Source: Rebecca billardiae RCC1528
Taxonomy: Eukaryota; Haptophyta
Assembly (NCBI GenBank): GCA_965240325.2
Contig: OZ251222.1
Coordinates: 5,022,001 to 5,086,000, forward strand
Direction of reading: 5' to 3'
DNA: 64,000 nt
Shown here: positions 10,337 through 20,350 of the stretch, piece after piece
How positions within the stretch are numbered: the stretch's first letter is position 1
How the letters are laid out: the number at the start of each line of letters is the position of its first letter
Translations under genes and position numbers: made by a program
The notes under the pieces: model-generated
Databases searched by the model: none
What the model saw: the letters and a program-made list of their open reading frames with translations, nothing else
Told to the model about the DNA's origin: nothing

Positions 10337-11367
10337 GGGCAAGCCAGCCCGCGCGGTCCGAGCGTGCGCAGCGCGCGCCGCTGGGCTTGCGTGGCGGCAA
10401 CAGGCTCCGTTGTGCGGCAGACGGTCGAGTCCGGGGCGCACACGTGCTGACGCAGTCGCCTACGCAACTGGCTTCGGCTGCCGTGCCTTCGCGGTCGTGC
10501 ACCAAGCCTGCGTCGCCGCGCGCCGACGCGCCGCCGGCGCGGCGGAGTGCGGGACGCGGTGCCGCCGCCAGTCAGTCGTCCGGCTGACGAGTCCGCGTCG
10601 TTCAGTCACACACGGACGACGGCTGCCGCGTAATGACCGGGCTGGCCCGCGGCCGCCCACCCAGCCAGTCCCAGGGTGTCCGGAGTCGTGACCGTTGGCA
10701 ACGGTCACGACAGTGCTCAGGCCTCCTCCGAGAAGTTCGGCGCGTCGGGCTCGATCGTCATGCCGGCTGTCATGCCGCGCGCGCTAAATATTATCGTCGT
10801 CGATCGATTAATAATCTAAACGGGCGCCGTCGCCATTGCAAACTTATTCAAAACTTAAACTACGTCCGTACCGTCGGCTAGTACCGCTCAGATACTGCTC
10901 CAGCAGTCAGACTGTCAGTCCGACGGTCACTCCGGGACCGCCGGACTCAGACTCAGTGCGTGACTTGTACTCTCCGGACCGGCACGGATGACCGCACGGT
11001 CCGACAGACGAGTCGGATCGACGGAGACAGGAGAGCCAGACTGAGACACGCGTCAGTTCGATAACGTGAGACAGTCATAGCACCGTACTCCGTAGTAGCC
11101 GACGAGGGCTCGGACAGTCGGACTCGACGTGTCAGTCCGTCAGACCGTCCGCCGTACGCGTCAGTGACGAGACAGCGGCGCCAGTCGGTCGCCAGTCGAG
11201 TCACTGACGTCGAGTGCGGCACCGGGGCGGGAGCCGGAGCCGCTGTCCGAGTGGCACGCGGGTCCGAGCAGTTACACCGTGACGCCCGGCCTAAGTCGGT
11301 CCGCGCAAGACAGAAGTCGTGAGAAGACGCCGGCGGATCTGATCTGACTTACTGAGACTGAGCAGAT

Positions 11368-11430
11368 GGCATCATATTCATATATAGCAGCATGCTGATC
11401 ATATAATTATTATAAGTATATACCAGGTGG
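11368..11430. promoter_or_regulatory. AT-rich segment in the Rep unit (also 14198-14260)
   Basis: About 60 bp of ATATA-rich sequence containing GCAGCATGCTGATC and TAATTATTATAAGTATATA, in an otherwise GC-rich unit and about 0.6 kb upstream of the rep frame. It could be a promoter or an unwinding element. The canonical nonanucleotide (NANTATTAC) was not found in it. Confidence 0.3.
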
Positions 11431-12123
11431 CCGCACGCCCTGCCTGAACCGGCAGCCGCGCTTTAGGGAAACACCATCCGGGGGGCCGCCTTTCACTTAA
11501 GGACACGCGGGTGGGTGATTACTGAACACGTGAACCATGTCCTTTTCGGACATACGCACACGCAAGATCTTGGGTACGCAGTCATACTATCTGAATCCTG
11601 AGCGCCCACAAGCCCTCTTGGGTCCATGATAGTCTGCCTCGTCAGCGAGCGTCCAAAAGCGAATCCGACGAAAGTTTTTGATTGAAAGCGAGCGCTTTCT
11701 CCAGACGAGACGGATTCCATTCTGGTCCGCTCGTTCCGAACCAAAAGGTCATGGATGCCGTTCCACGGCGCGCGCGCTGTTGGGGCGGGCGGCGAAGCGG
11801 TTTTGTCGGTGGGGTACGGTACAGTCTGTGGCGGGCCGGCGGTGGGTGAGCTACCTATGCAGTTTAGTTGCGCACGCTCGCTCGACGGCAGACCGGCCAT
11901 AATCATGCAAGTAGCAATAGCATCAAGCTGTATGTGTCCGCCACTCCGCCAAGTCAAGAAGTGCTAGTCCCTACTTAGTTACGCCGGCGGCCGGCGGGCA
12001 CATATCATTCACTAGAGACGGCACCCTCGACGCCACTATTGGCCTTCCGTACCCCGCCCGCCGCAAGCCCGCCGCACAATACTCAGCCGCGCTTGGCACT
12101 TCCACGCCGTCATCGGATCGGAG

Positions 12124-12942
12124 ATGAAGACGGACTGCCTGGTCACAGCCTTTGACCTCCCCCTCCAGGGCTGGGGCACGCTGCGAGCGTACCACGAGCC
12201 GATGGGCCCGACGAAGCGTGACCTGGCGAAGTGCATCCACTACTGCCAGAAGGAGGGGCCGTCCAACTTCATCATCAGCGCCAACTGGGCAACCATTCCA
12301 GAGCACGTGTGCGGCGTCGACTGGGCGCGCGCGCTGCACGCAGCACAGTCTGCAGACGAGGCAGCGGACATCTTGCAGTGCGAGCACCCGTCGATCTACT
12401 ACCGCTACGGCCATGCCGTGCTCGCCATGATCCGCCACCGACACGGCAGCGGCGTCACGCCGCGCTTCGCCATGAGCTCGTTTGCGCGACTGCCGCTCGA
12501 CCTCTCTGATGGGATGGCTGTCGTGCTCGCAGGTGGATCCGGCCACGGCAAGACGGAGTTCGGGCTGTCGCACTTCGAGAACCCTCTTCTCGTGTCCGAG
12601 ATGGATGACCTGAAGGATTTGACGGCTCGCAACGACGGTATCGTCTTCGACGACATGGATTTCACGCACATGACGGCCAAGGCCGTGATCAAGATGCTCG
12701 ACCCCAACTACGAGCGATCGGTGCACACGCGCTACACGAATGCCAAGATCCCCGCAGACATGCCACGCGTGTTCACGACAAATCTGGCCATGCAGTACCC
12801 CTACGAGCACATCTTCCCGCCCGGTCGCAACCTCGAGCAGCAGCGTGCGCTCAACCGCCGCTTCAAAGTCGTGACGGTCGATGCCGACCTCTTTGCGGCG
12901 GCTCCCGCCGCCGGCGCGTCAGCGGCTGCCGTGCAGACGTGA
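12124..12942 (+). CDS. rep: Rep-like rolling-circle initiator/SF3 helicase, copy 1
   Basis: 272 residues from the only in-frame ATG. YCQKEG (about residues 40-45) matches HUH-endonuclease motif III with the nicking Tyr. The helicase half has Walker A GGSGHGKT (137-144), Walker B GIVFDDMDF (172-180) and motif C VFTTN (216-220), in an order and wording close to geminivirus-like CRESS Reps (RYTNAKIPADMPRVFTTN). Reading upstream in the same frame, WHFHAVI (12094-12114) supplies the HUH motif II, but an in-frame TAG at 12013-12015 and the lack of an upstream ATG block a simple longer protein. Motif I is not identified. The 5' end may lie on another exon, or the gene may be truncated. Role: nicking at the origin and unwinding during rolling-circle replication. 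Confidence 0.8.
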   Translation: MKTDCLVTAFDLPLQGWGTLRAYHEPMGPTKRDLAKCIHYCQKEGPSNFIISANWATIPEHVCGVDWARALHAAQSADEAADILQCEHPSIYYRYGHAVLAMIRHRHGSGVTPRFAMSSFARLPLDLSDGMAVVLAGGSGHGKTEFGLSHFENPLLVSEMDDLKDLTARNDGIVFDDMDFTHMTAKAVIKMLDPNYERSVHTRYTNAKIPADMPRVFTTNLAMQYPYEHIFPPGRNLEQQRALNRRFKVVTVDADLFAAAPAAGASAAAVQT

Positions 12943-13027
12943 GCCATCAGCAAGCGTGCGTCGGTGCATAGCCGCAAGATGCCCTGCTCAGCCCAGCTGA
13001 GCTGCTCAGACTGGCTTGACCCTCACG

Positions 13028-13534
13028 CTAGTGCCAGGCGGCCTGGCGGTGAGGCGCCGCGGCAGCGGGCCGCCCTTTCGTCAGCGGACTCAGCTGCGGC
13101 CCCGCCCTCTCTCGAGCGGCTTGCGGCGAGGGCGAGAACAGCGGTGAAACTGAAAACATGGGTTTCCTCGGGCCAATCAGGTTAGCGCAAACACACCGCG
13201 CAGCCTGAATGCGTTGAGAGGAGCTAGTACACCGACCCTGAATAGCCCTATGGACGAACTCGTTTTGCGGATGATGGAGGCCCCCAAGATTCCGCCGATG
13301 ATTCGGCACGATTAGGGAAGAATGCAAGCGTCCAACCGGTACAACATAAGAAGCCGCTGAGAAGTCTAGGCTCAAAAATGACCATAAGCCCCAATCGCGG
13401 GGCGTACGGTTGCGTGTGTTCGACAACTTGACCCTGAAATCAATTGGAGACCGGGTAGAGCGGTCTAAGGCGCGGCCGGCGTCAGACCGCCGACTCACGC
13501 ATATGACTTCTCCACCTGGTAATAGATTAAGCAT
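13028..13534 (-). CDS. Unassigned element ORF, 168 aa (second copy at 15858-16364)
   Basis: A true ATG at 13534 opens a 168-codon minus-strand frame covering the lower-GC part of the unit, opposite in direction to rep. The text (RSTRSPIDFRVKLSNTRNR, GLWSFLSLDFSAASYVVPVG) is not strongly compositionally biased in its first two thirds. It then becomes Pro/Ala-rich where it runs antisense to the rep 3' flank. I recognise no family and cannot show that it is a capsid protein. Being opposite to rep is the usual place for a second gene in CRESS circles, which is the only contextual support. Confidence 0.2.
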   Translation of the reverse strand: MLNLLPGGEVICVSRRSDAGRALDRSTRSPIDFRVKLSNTRNRTPRDWGLWSFLSLDFSAASYVVPVGRLHSSLIVPNHRRNLGGLHHPQNEFVHRAIQGRCTSSSQRIQAARCVCANLIGPRKPMFSVSPLFSPSPQAARERAGPQLSPLTKGRPAAAAPHRQAAWH

Positions 13535-13562
13535 CAGCCGTACCGCAGCAGTAAGGCTGATG
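13532..13562. other. Hairpin, candidate replication origin, copy 1
   Basis: CATCAGCC at 13532-13539 pairs perfectly with GGCTGATG at 13555-13562 around a 15-nt loop (GTACCGCAGCAGTAA). A single such stem-loop per unit in an intergenic position is expected of a CRESS origin. The loop lacks the standard NANTATTAC on either strand, so the origin assignment is an inference. Confidence 0.35.
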
Positions 13563-14953
13563 TAGGCCGCCTGCGCGGCCCTGAGCGGGAGCCTGATGCC
13601 AGCTGACTCCTGTCTGAGGCGCGCCCGGCGCTGCCGCGCCCGGCACCCGGCTCCGGCGCGGCCGGTGCAGGTCAGCCGTCACTCGTCAGGGTGTCAGCGG
13701 TCAGGACCGCGTCCGGCGTCCAAAATCTACGAGCAGTCAGACTGTCAGTCCGACGGTCACTCCGGGACCGCCGGACTCAGACTCAGTGCGTGACTTGTAC
13801 TCTCCGGACCGGCACGGATGACCGCACGGTCCGACAGACGAGTCGGATCGACGGAGACAGGAGAGCCAGACTGAGACACGCGTCAGTTCGATAACGTGAG
13901 ACAGTCATAGCACCGTACTCCGTAGTAGCCGACGAGGGCTCGGACAGTCGGACTCGACGTGTCAGTCCGTCAGACCGTCCGCCGTACGCGTCAGTGACGA
14001 GACAGCGGCGCCAGTCGGTCGCCAGTCGAGTCACTGACGTCGAGTGCGGCACCGGGGCGGGAGCCGGAGCCGCTGTCCGAGTGGCACGCGGGTCCGAGCA
14101 GTTACACCGTGACGCCCGGCCTAAGTCGGTCCGCGCAAGACAGAAGTCGTGAGAAGACGCCGGCGGATCTGATCTGACTTACTGAGACTGAGCAGATGGC
14201 ATCATATTCATATATAGCAGCATGCTGATCATATAATTATTATAAGTATATACCAGGTGGCCGCACGCCCTGCCTGAACCGGCAGCCGCGCTTTAGGGAA
14301 ACACCATCCGGGGGGCCGCCTTTCACTTAAGGACACGCGGGTGGGTGATTACTGAACACGTGAACCATGTCCTTTTCGGACATACGCACACGCAAGATCT
14401 TGGGTACGCAGTCATACTATCTGAATCCTGAGCGCCCACAAGCCCTCTTGGGTCCATGATAGTCTGCCTCGTCAGCGAGCGTCCAAAAGCGAATCCGACG
14501 AAAGTTTTTGATTGAAAGCGAGCGCTTTCTCCAGACGAGACGGATTCCATTCTGGTCCGCTCGTTCCGAACCAAAAGGTCATGGATGCCGTTCCACGGCG
14601 CGCGCGCTGTTGGGGCGGGCGGCGAAGCGGTTTTGTCGGTGGGGTACGGTACAGTCTGTGGCGGGCCGGCGGTGGGTGAGCTACCTATGCAGTTTAGTTG
14701 CGCACGCTCGCTCGACGGCAGACCGGCCATAATCATGCAAGTAGCAATAGCATCAAGCTGTATGTGTCCGCCACTCCGCCAAGTCAAGAAGTGCTAGTCC
14801 CTACTTAGTTACGCCGGCGGCCGGCGGGCACATATCATTCACTAGAGACGGCACCCTCGACGCCACTATTGGCCTTCCGTACCCCGCCCGCCGCAAGCCC
14901 GCCGCACAATACTCAGCCGCGCTTGGCACTTCCACGCCGTCATCGGATCGGAG

Positions 14954-15772
14954 ATGAAGACGGACTGCCTGGTCACAGCCTTTGACCTCCCCCTCCAGGG
15001 CTGGGGCACGCTGCGAGCGTACCACGAGCCGATGGGCCCGACGAAGCGTGACCTGGCGAAGTGCATCCACTACTGCCAGAAGGAGGGGCCGTCCAACTTC
15101 ATCATCAGCGCCAACTGGGCAACCATTCCAGAGCACGTGTGCGGCGTCGACTGGGCGCGCGCGCTGCACGCAGCACAGTCTGCAGACGAGGCAGCGGACA
15201 TCTTGCAGTGCGAGCACCCGTCGATCTACTACCGCTACGGCCATGCCGTGCTCGCCATGATCCGCCACCGACACGGCAGCGGCGTCACGCCGCGCTTCGC
15301 CATGAGCTCGTTTGCGCGACTGCCGCTCGACCTCTCTGATGGGATGGCTGTCGTGCTCGCAGGTGGATCCGGCCACGGCAAGACGGAGTTCGGGCTGTCG
15401 CACTTCGAGAACCCTCTTCTCGTGTCCGAGATGGATGACCTGAAGGATTTGACGGCTCGCAACGACGGTATCGTCTTCGACGACATGGATTTCACGCACA
15501 TGACGGCCAAGGCCGTGATCAAGATGCTCGACCCCAACTACGAGCGATCGGTGCACACGCGCTACACGAATGCCAAGATCCCCGCAGACATGCCACGCGT
15601 GTTCACGACAAATCTGGCCATGCAGTACCCCTACGAGCACATCTTCCCGCCCGGTCGCAACCTCGAGCAGCAGCGTGCGCTCAACCGCCGCTTCAAAGTC
15701 GTGACGGTCGATGCCGACCTCTTTGCGGCGGCTCCCGCCGCCGGCGCGTCAGCGGCTGCCGTGCAGACGTGA
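14954..15772 (+). CDS. rep: Rep-like rolling-circle initiator/SF3 helicase, copy 2
   Basis: Its 272-residue translation is the same as copy 1 at 12124-12942, including YCQKEG, Walker A, Walker B and motif C. The HUH motif II text upstream of the ATG lies at 14924-14944, and the in-frame TAG block at 14843-14845 is preserved. Identity of both open frames and their flanking oddities means neither copy has drifted since duplication. Confidence 0.8.
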   Translation: MKTDCLVTAFDLPLQGWGTLRAYHEPMGPTKRDLAKCIHYCQKEGPSNFIISANWATIPEHVCGVDWARALHAAQSADEAADILQCEHPSIYYRYGHAVLAMIRHRHGSGVTPRFAMSSFARLPLDLSDGMAVVLAGGSGHGKTEFGLSHFENPLLVSEMDDLKDLTARNDGIVFDDMDFTHMTAKAVIKMLDPNYERSVHTRYTNAKIPADMPRVFTTNLAMQYPYEHIFPPGRNLEQQRALNRRFKVVTVDADLFAAAPAAGASAAAVQT

Positions 15773-16361
15773 GCCATCAGCAAGCGTGCGTCGGTGCATA
15801 GCCGCAAGATGCCCTGCTCAGCCCAGCTGAGCTGCTCAGACTGGCTTGACCCTCACGCTAGTGCCAGGCGGCCTGGCGGTGAGGCGCCGCGGCAGCGGGC
15901 CGCCCTTTCGTCAGCGGACTCAGCTGCGGCCCCGCCCTCTCTCGAGCGGCTTGCGGCGAGGGCGAGAACAGCGGTGAAACTGAAAACATGGGTTTCCTCG
16001 GGCCAATCAGGTTAGCGCAAACACACCGCGCAGCCTGAATGCGTTGAGAGGAGCTAGTACACCGACCCTGAATAGCCCTATGGACGAACTCGTTTTGCGG
16101 ATGATGGAGGCCCCCAAGATTCCGCCGATGATTCGGCACGATTAGGGAAGAATGCAAGCGTCCAACCGGTACAACATAAGAAGCCGCTGAGAAGTCTAGG
16201 CTCAAAAATGACCATAAGCCCCAATCGCGGGGCGTACGGTTGCGTGTGTTCGACAACTTGACCCTGAAATCAATTGGAGACCGGGTAGAGCGGTCTAAGG
16301 CGCGGCCGGCGTCAGACCGCCGACTCACGCATATGACTTCTCCACCTGGTAATAGATTAAG

Positions 16362-16392
16362 CATCAGCCGTACCGCAGCAGTAAGGCTGATG
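16362..16392. other. Hairpin, candidate replication origin, copy 2
   Basis: Same 8-bp stem and 15-nt loop as at 13532-13562, offset by 2830 bp. With two direct copies, replicative release of a unit-length circle between the two hairpins would be possible in principle. Confidence 0.3.
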
Positions 16393-16839
16393 TAGGCCGC
16401 CTGCGCGGCCCTGAGCGGGAGCCTGATGCCAGCTGACTCCTGTCTGAGGCGCGCCCGGCGCTGCCGCGCCCGGCACCCGGCTCCGGCGCGGCCGGTGCAG
16501 GTCAGCCGTCACTCGTCAGGGTGTCAGCGGTCAGGACCGCGTCCGGCGTCCAAAATCTACGAGTCTGTCCGCGGTCTCGGCGCCCGGGTCCGGACCTTGA
16601 AGTCACTCAGCTGCGTCCGATGCCGCCATCCACAGAGGTATACAAAGTCCGTCTCCACGATCGTCAGAGTCACGCCGCCTCCTGACTAAGGCCGCCGGGC
16701 GCGCGCGCGTCGCGCCCCGGCCGTGAGGTGATCGTGAAGAACTGCGCGCGCGTACGGCGCGCGCGCGTGCCGCGAGGGCTGAATTGGAATGGAACCCTGC
16801 CGTGCCAGGATATGCCCATCGCCCTCTGTCCTCGGGCGT

Positions 16840-17100
16840 CGCCCGTCCCAATGAATACTGGTACGCAGTGGACACCTCCACCTGCAGGCGTACAAGCGAA
16901 CGGCGGCGGGCGACGAGGGGCACTGTGATGTGCGTGCTGCATCCAGGCAGCGCGCCGGACGCGTACCTGAGCTTCCTGAGAAGCTGGGCCTTGCATCGGG
17001 CTGTGCTGTTCTCGGCGGACGCGCGTCGTGTGAGCTTCACCATAGCCAGCCCACCCTGGGTGTCGACGACCTTGTAAACATCGCCATGCGTGCTCGTCAT
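16840..17100 (-). pseudogene. Protein kinase N-lobe fragment, inverted relative to 9936-10336
   Basis: The minus strand reads HGDVYKVVDTQGG, then MVKLTRRASAENS, then AQLLRKLRYASG and HITVPLVARR. This is consistent with a degraded glycine loop, the subdomain II lysine, an alphaC-like helix and the following strand of a protein kinase. The nucleotide sequence is related to 9936-10336 on the other strand, including CGTACCAGTATTCATTGGGAC versus CGTACCCGTATTGATTGGGAC. No HRD or DFG motif follows. The pair flanks the Rep dimer as an imperfect inverted repeat. Confidence 0.45.
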
Positions 17101-17308
17101 CGTACCGCATAACGGTTCAGCCTCTCCGTAAGCCGCAGATGGGACATCCATCTGCTCGACTCCTCGCTGGGGAGCCTCGGGTCGCGCGCCGAATTCACCG
17201 ACTTGCGCGACCTCAGCAGCCGGCCGAGCGGCGCCCAGCCGCGCATGCTTGCCCCCTCAGCACGGCGCGGCGCGGCGTGCACTCGGGCCAACGGGTGCCG
17301 CACGACAT

Positions 17309-17482
17309 TTAGATAAAGAGCTTCTGCTCCTGCACTCGCAGGTTCCATAGCACGAGCGCGCCCAAGGCGAAGAGGAAGGCGTCGACGGGTGCGGGCAGCG
17401 CGTGTTCGTCGTGCTCCCCCGAGGAGCGCGCCGAGGGCAACGCCACGTGCGCGGCGCCGGCGACGCCGGGCAGCGTGCTCAT
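17309..17482 (-). CDS. Possible small tail-anchored protein, 57 aa
   Basis: ATG at 17482 opens a short frame (MSTLPGVAGAAHV...) that ends with a hydrophobic helix, APVDAFLFALGALVLWNL, and a short tail (RVQEQKLFI). That layout fits a tail-anchored membrane protein. The frame extends upstream without an ATG, so this could instead be the last exon of a longer gene. No family is recognised. Confidence 0.25.
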   Translation of the reverse strand: MSTLPGVAGAAHVALPSARSSGEHDEHALPAPVDAFLFALGALVLWNLRVQEQKLFI

Positions 17483-17825
17483 GGTGTCGTTGAGGAATTC
17501 CGAGATTCCTCTCCCAGACGCGGCGGCGGCGGTGAGGCCGCGCCGCCCTGCTTGGAAGGAGCTCCGACTCCCAAGAGGGCCTTCGGCTGCAAAGCTGATT
17601 CTCTTCCGATCTCCTAGCCGATCTTCGTTTAGTCTATTGGTCCGACGAAGCACAGAAAATGTTTTTTTGGGGGCCTCGGCGTGCCGATCTCGCACGTTAG
17701 TTTGGCAAGCGGTACAGAAACGCTGCGCTCCCCCCTGCACCACCACCACCACCAGGCCACCACCACTGCTGGGCGTGCCAGGCGGGGCCCTGTCACCTGT
17801 GCCCCCGGACACACTGCTCGCCGTA

Positions 17826-18159
17826 TGAGAAGCTCCTTATAGGCCACTGGCACGCATCGTGTATTTCATTAGAATAAAGCGCAGTCGCCACACGATGATA
17901 AGACTTATATATATATAATTATATGTATATATATAATTATTTATTATATATTAAGAAGCCGATCATCGTCAGTAGAGGCTCTCTGCTGCTAACTCATCTG
18001 CGCCTCCGCCTCTGACGCCGCTGGCGCCTAGCAGCAGCAATCGCGCTAAGCAGACAATCATATCGGGTCATCGAGCGGCGAGTGACTGGAGCACCAAGCC
18101 TGTATTAGTGTATAGGGCCTGACCAACGCCTGCAACGGGTGCGCCTGCATCCTGATGCA
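17826..18159. other. AT-rich intergenic stretch with (TA)n
   Basis: TATA-rich tract at about 17905-17952 (ATATATATAATTATATGTATA type). No gene is seen to 18159. Confidence 0.4.
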
Positions 18160-18975
18160 ACATATTGAGACTAGCAGTTTGCTGGTTCGCTATACGCACA
18201 GTCCCACGGAGAAATCGAGACTATATAAAAGCTACAGTGACATCCAATAATCGCTTACCGGCGGCCGGAGGCGGGCCCAGCCGCTCCGAGGGCGGCGCGC
18301 GCGCGGTGCAGCACGTCGCCTAGCGTGGACTCCAAGTCACGTCATCAGCGCCGGCGCTTCTCAGACCGCACTGGCAGTGCGCCGGCATCATGCGCAGCAT
18401 AAGGATGCTAGCAGATGTGCTTTAGTAGAATTGTGCTGCCAAAAAATTCTTCGGCCTCGCCGGCCTGGCCTAAAGACTGATGACAGCGTCTGAACGTCCG
18501 ACACTCGACAGCGGGGGGCACTGCCCCCCCGCGCCCCCCACGCCTCGGCGCGGCGAGCGGACCTAAATAACTGAGATCGACTCGTCCGTCCGTAGTAGGC
18601 GCGCTCTGGCTACCGATGCACCACCGCGATCTGAAACGGAGTCTACTAGCTAGTCTAAGTCTGTCTCTGAGCAGTCGGAGGATGGGACTTACGACTCTGA
18701 CCGACGACTAGTCGTCAATTCTGCATGATGACGAGTAAAATTGCGCCCGCGCGTCGTGATGGGCTGTGTCTTATCTGCAACTCAGAATATATGCATCATA
18801 TGAACATCATCACTATACGCTGATAGATTGCGCCCGCCTACGATGATTATATATATATATATATCGATATATATTAATGTAGCCTGATTGTAGCTTATTA
18901 TGTATTAAAATAATTGGGCCCGCCACCTGCCCTTATGAAGTAGGCCCATCAAAACAACCTTCGCCTCGGGCCGGC
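18160..18975 (+). repeat. Dispersed repeat cluster A, right copy
   Basis: It shares, in the same orientation and order, phrases with 8430-9500. They are GAGACTAGCAGTTTGCTGGTTCGCTATACGCA-type sequence at about 18166, CCTAGCGTGGACTCC...CACGTCATCAGCGC at about 18319, TCTTCGGCCTCGCCGGCC with a GGGGGGCACTGCCCCCC hairpin at about 18450-18530, and AACCTTCGCCTCGGGCC at 18957. A (TA)n tract lies at about 18846-18875. A C8G17 tract starts at 18979. Confidence 0.55.
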
Positions 18976-19018
18976 TGGCCCCCCCCGGGGGGGGGGGGGG
19001 GGGAGCGGGAGCAGCCGT

Positions 19019-19850
19019 GTGGGCAGCTGTGACGGCGGCGGCGTTGCCGCGTGCGCGCTACTCGGCGCGGCGAGTCAGCACGCAGCGGAGTGGCGAGCAG
19101 GCGGGGAGGTGCGCGGAGGTGGAGGGCCAGGAGTCGTTTGCGAGCAGCGTGCGCGGCAGCATCAGCTAAGGACCGCGTACTCGACCCCCCCCCCCCTCCC
19201 CCGCCCGGCCCATCGTGTCGCCGATCGGCGGCGGGCGGCGGCTGTGTGGACGGGTGACGGCGGCGGCGCGGCGGCGTGCGCGCTCGGCGGCGAGTGCGCA
19301 GCGGAGTGACGAGCGGGCGGGGGGAGGTGAGTGGCGGTGGATGGCGAGCAATCGCTTGCGAGCAGCGCGAGCGGTGACATCGGCTGGGGACCGAGCAACA
19401 CCCCCCTGCCCATTGTGTCGCCGGTGAGGAGCAGGTCAGGGCGGCGGCGGCAGCGGCGGCTGTGTGGGCGGCGGCGACGGCGGCGGCGGTGGCAGCGTGC
19501 GCGCTCGGCAACGCGTGCGCAGCGGAGTGGCGAGCGGGCGGGGGGAGGTGCGCGGCGGTGGAGGGCCAGGAGTCGTTTGGGAGCAGCGCGGGCGGCAACA
19601 TCGGCTGCGAACCGAGCACCCACCCCCTGCGGCCCATCGTGTCGCCAGTGACGAGCAGGTCGGCGGCGACGGCGGCGGCGGCGGCGGCGTGCGAGCTCGG
19701 CCGCGAGTGCACAGCGGAGTGGCGAGCGGGCCAGGGAAGGTGCGCGGCGGTGGAGGACCAGGAGTCATTCGCGAGCAGCGTGAGCGGCAACATCGGCAGG
19801 GGACCAAGCACCACCACCCCCTCCGATCGTGTCGCCGGTGAGCGGTCGGC
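19019..19850. repeat. Tandem degenerate repeat, about 200 bp x 4
   Basis: Four successive units share the order GACGGCGGCGGC, GCGCAGCGGAGTGGCGAGC, GGGGAGGTGCGCGGCGGTGGA, GCCAGGAGTCGTTTGCGAGCAGCG, and CATCGTGTCGCCGGTGA, starting near 19019, 19210, 19417 and 19640. Long frames across the array on both strands are Ala/Arg/Pro-rich and follow from base composition. I treat the array as non-coding. Confidence 0.6.
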
Positions 19851-20350
19851 GGCGGCGCCGCACAGCATGCGCACCACACGAGTGAGGAAAGGCAACGCAG
19901 AGGAAGAGAGCAGCGGCGCAGCGCGCGCATACCACTCAGTGCGGGCTCAGCCCGCTCACACGAGAGCCCCTCCCCCACCCCCCACCCCCCACCCATGCTC
20001 TGGCCGGCAGAGGTGGTTGTGGCCGACAGCGGCGACGGCGGCGTCTTGCCTCCCGACGTCCGACTCGTCAGTTGCATGCACGACGGCAGTCATCGAAGAG
20101 CATGACTGGCGCGGACGAGACAGCGGCAGAAGCTGACTTCGCCAGAGACATGCAGCCTGCTGACCGTCGCGCTCCGAGCTCGAGAGCAAGCAGAAGCGGC
20201 GGCGCGAGGCGCGAGGCTGTGACTCCCGCGCTCCTGCCCATGTTGGGCTTGTCTCGGGCGGTGTCGTCGCTGTGGGCCGAGGCTCTTTGTTTGAGTGATG
20301 ACCGGGGCGCGGGCGGCCGCGAGTACGAACCCCCATTAGAGAGTTCGCCC

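Larger units (their letters stand above)
10902..13731. repeat. Rep element unit, copy 1
   Basis: First 2830-bp copy. Identity to copy 2 begins exactly at AGCAGTCAGACTGTCAG. Upstream sequence (CAGATACTGCTCC) is unrelated to the end of the unit. Confidence 0.85.
13732..16561. repeat. Rep element unit, copy 2
   Basis: Second 2830-bp copy, directly abutting copy 1 with no spacer. After 16563 the sequence diverges (TCTGTCCGCGGTCTCGG). Confidence 0.85.
10902..16563. mobile_element. Tandem dimer of a 2830-bp Rep-encoding (CRESS-DNA-like) element
   Basis: Positions 10902-13731 recur as 13732-16561 with an exact 2830-bp offset, followed by 2 more matching bases. All reading frames are identical between copies. 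Each unit encodes one Rep-like protein, has an AT-rich segment and one hairpin, and is less GC-rich than host genes. A head-to-tail array of a circle-sized unit is what integration of a rolling-circle replicating DNA (ssDNA virus or plasmid) would leave. No capsid-like protein is recognised, so a Rep-only plasmid or a degenerate virus are both possible. The sequence identity implies recent origin or an assembly representation of an episome. Confidence 0.75.

Noticed and set aside
10796-10806. AAATATTAT as a geminivirus-type nonanucleotide
   Set aside because: It differs from NANTATTAC at the last base, has no flanking stem and lies outside the 2830-bp unit.
11493-11957. 154-codon minus-strand frame in the Rep unit
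   Set aside because: It opens at TTG rather than ATG, has no recognisable motifs and crosses the likely rep promoter region.
11971-12810. 279-codon frame antisense to rep
   Set aside because: It is a shadow of the rep gene's biased codons (His/Arg/Val-rich text); the plus strand carries the motifs.
18933-19895. 320-codon minus-strand frame across the tandem array
   Set aside because: Periodic His/Pro/Ala text repeats with the DNA units; no host-like protein features.
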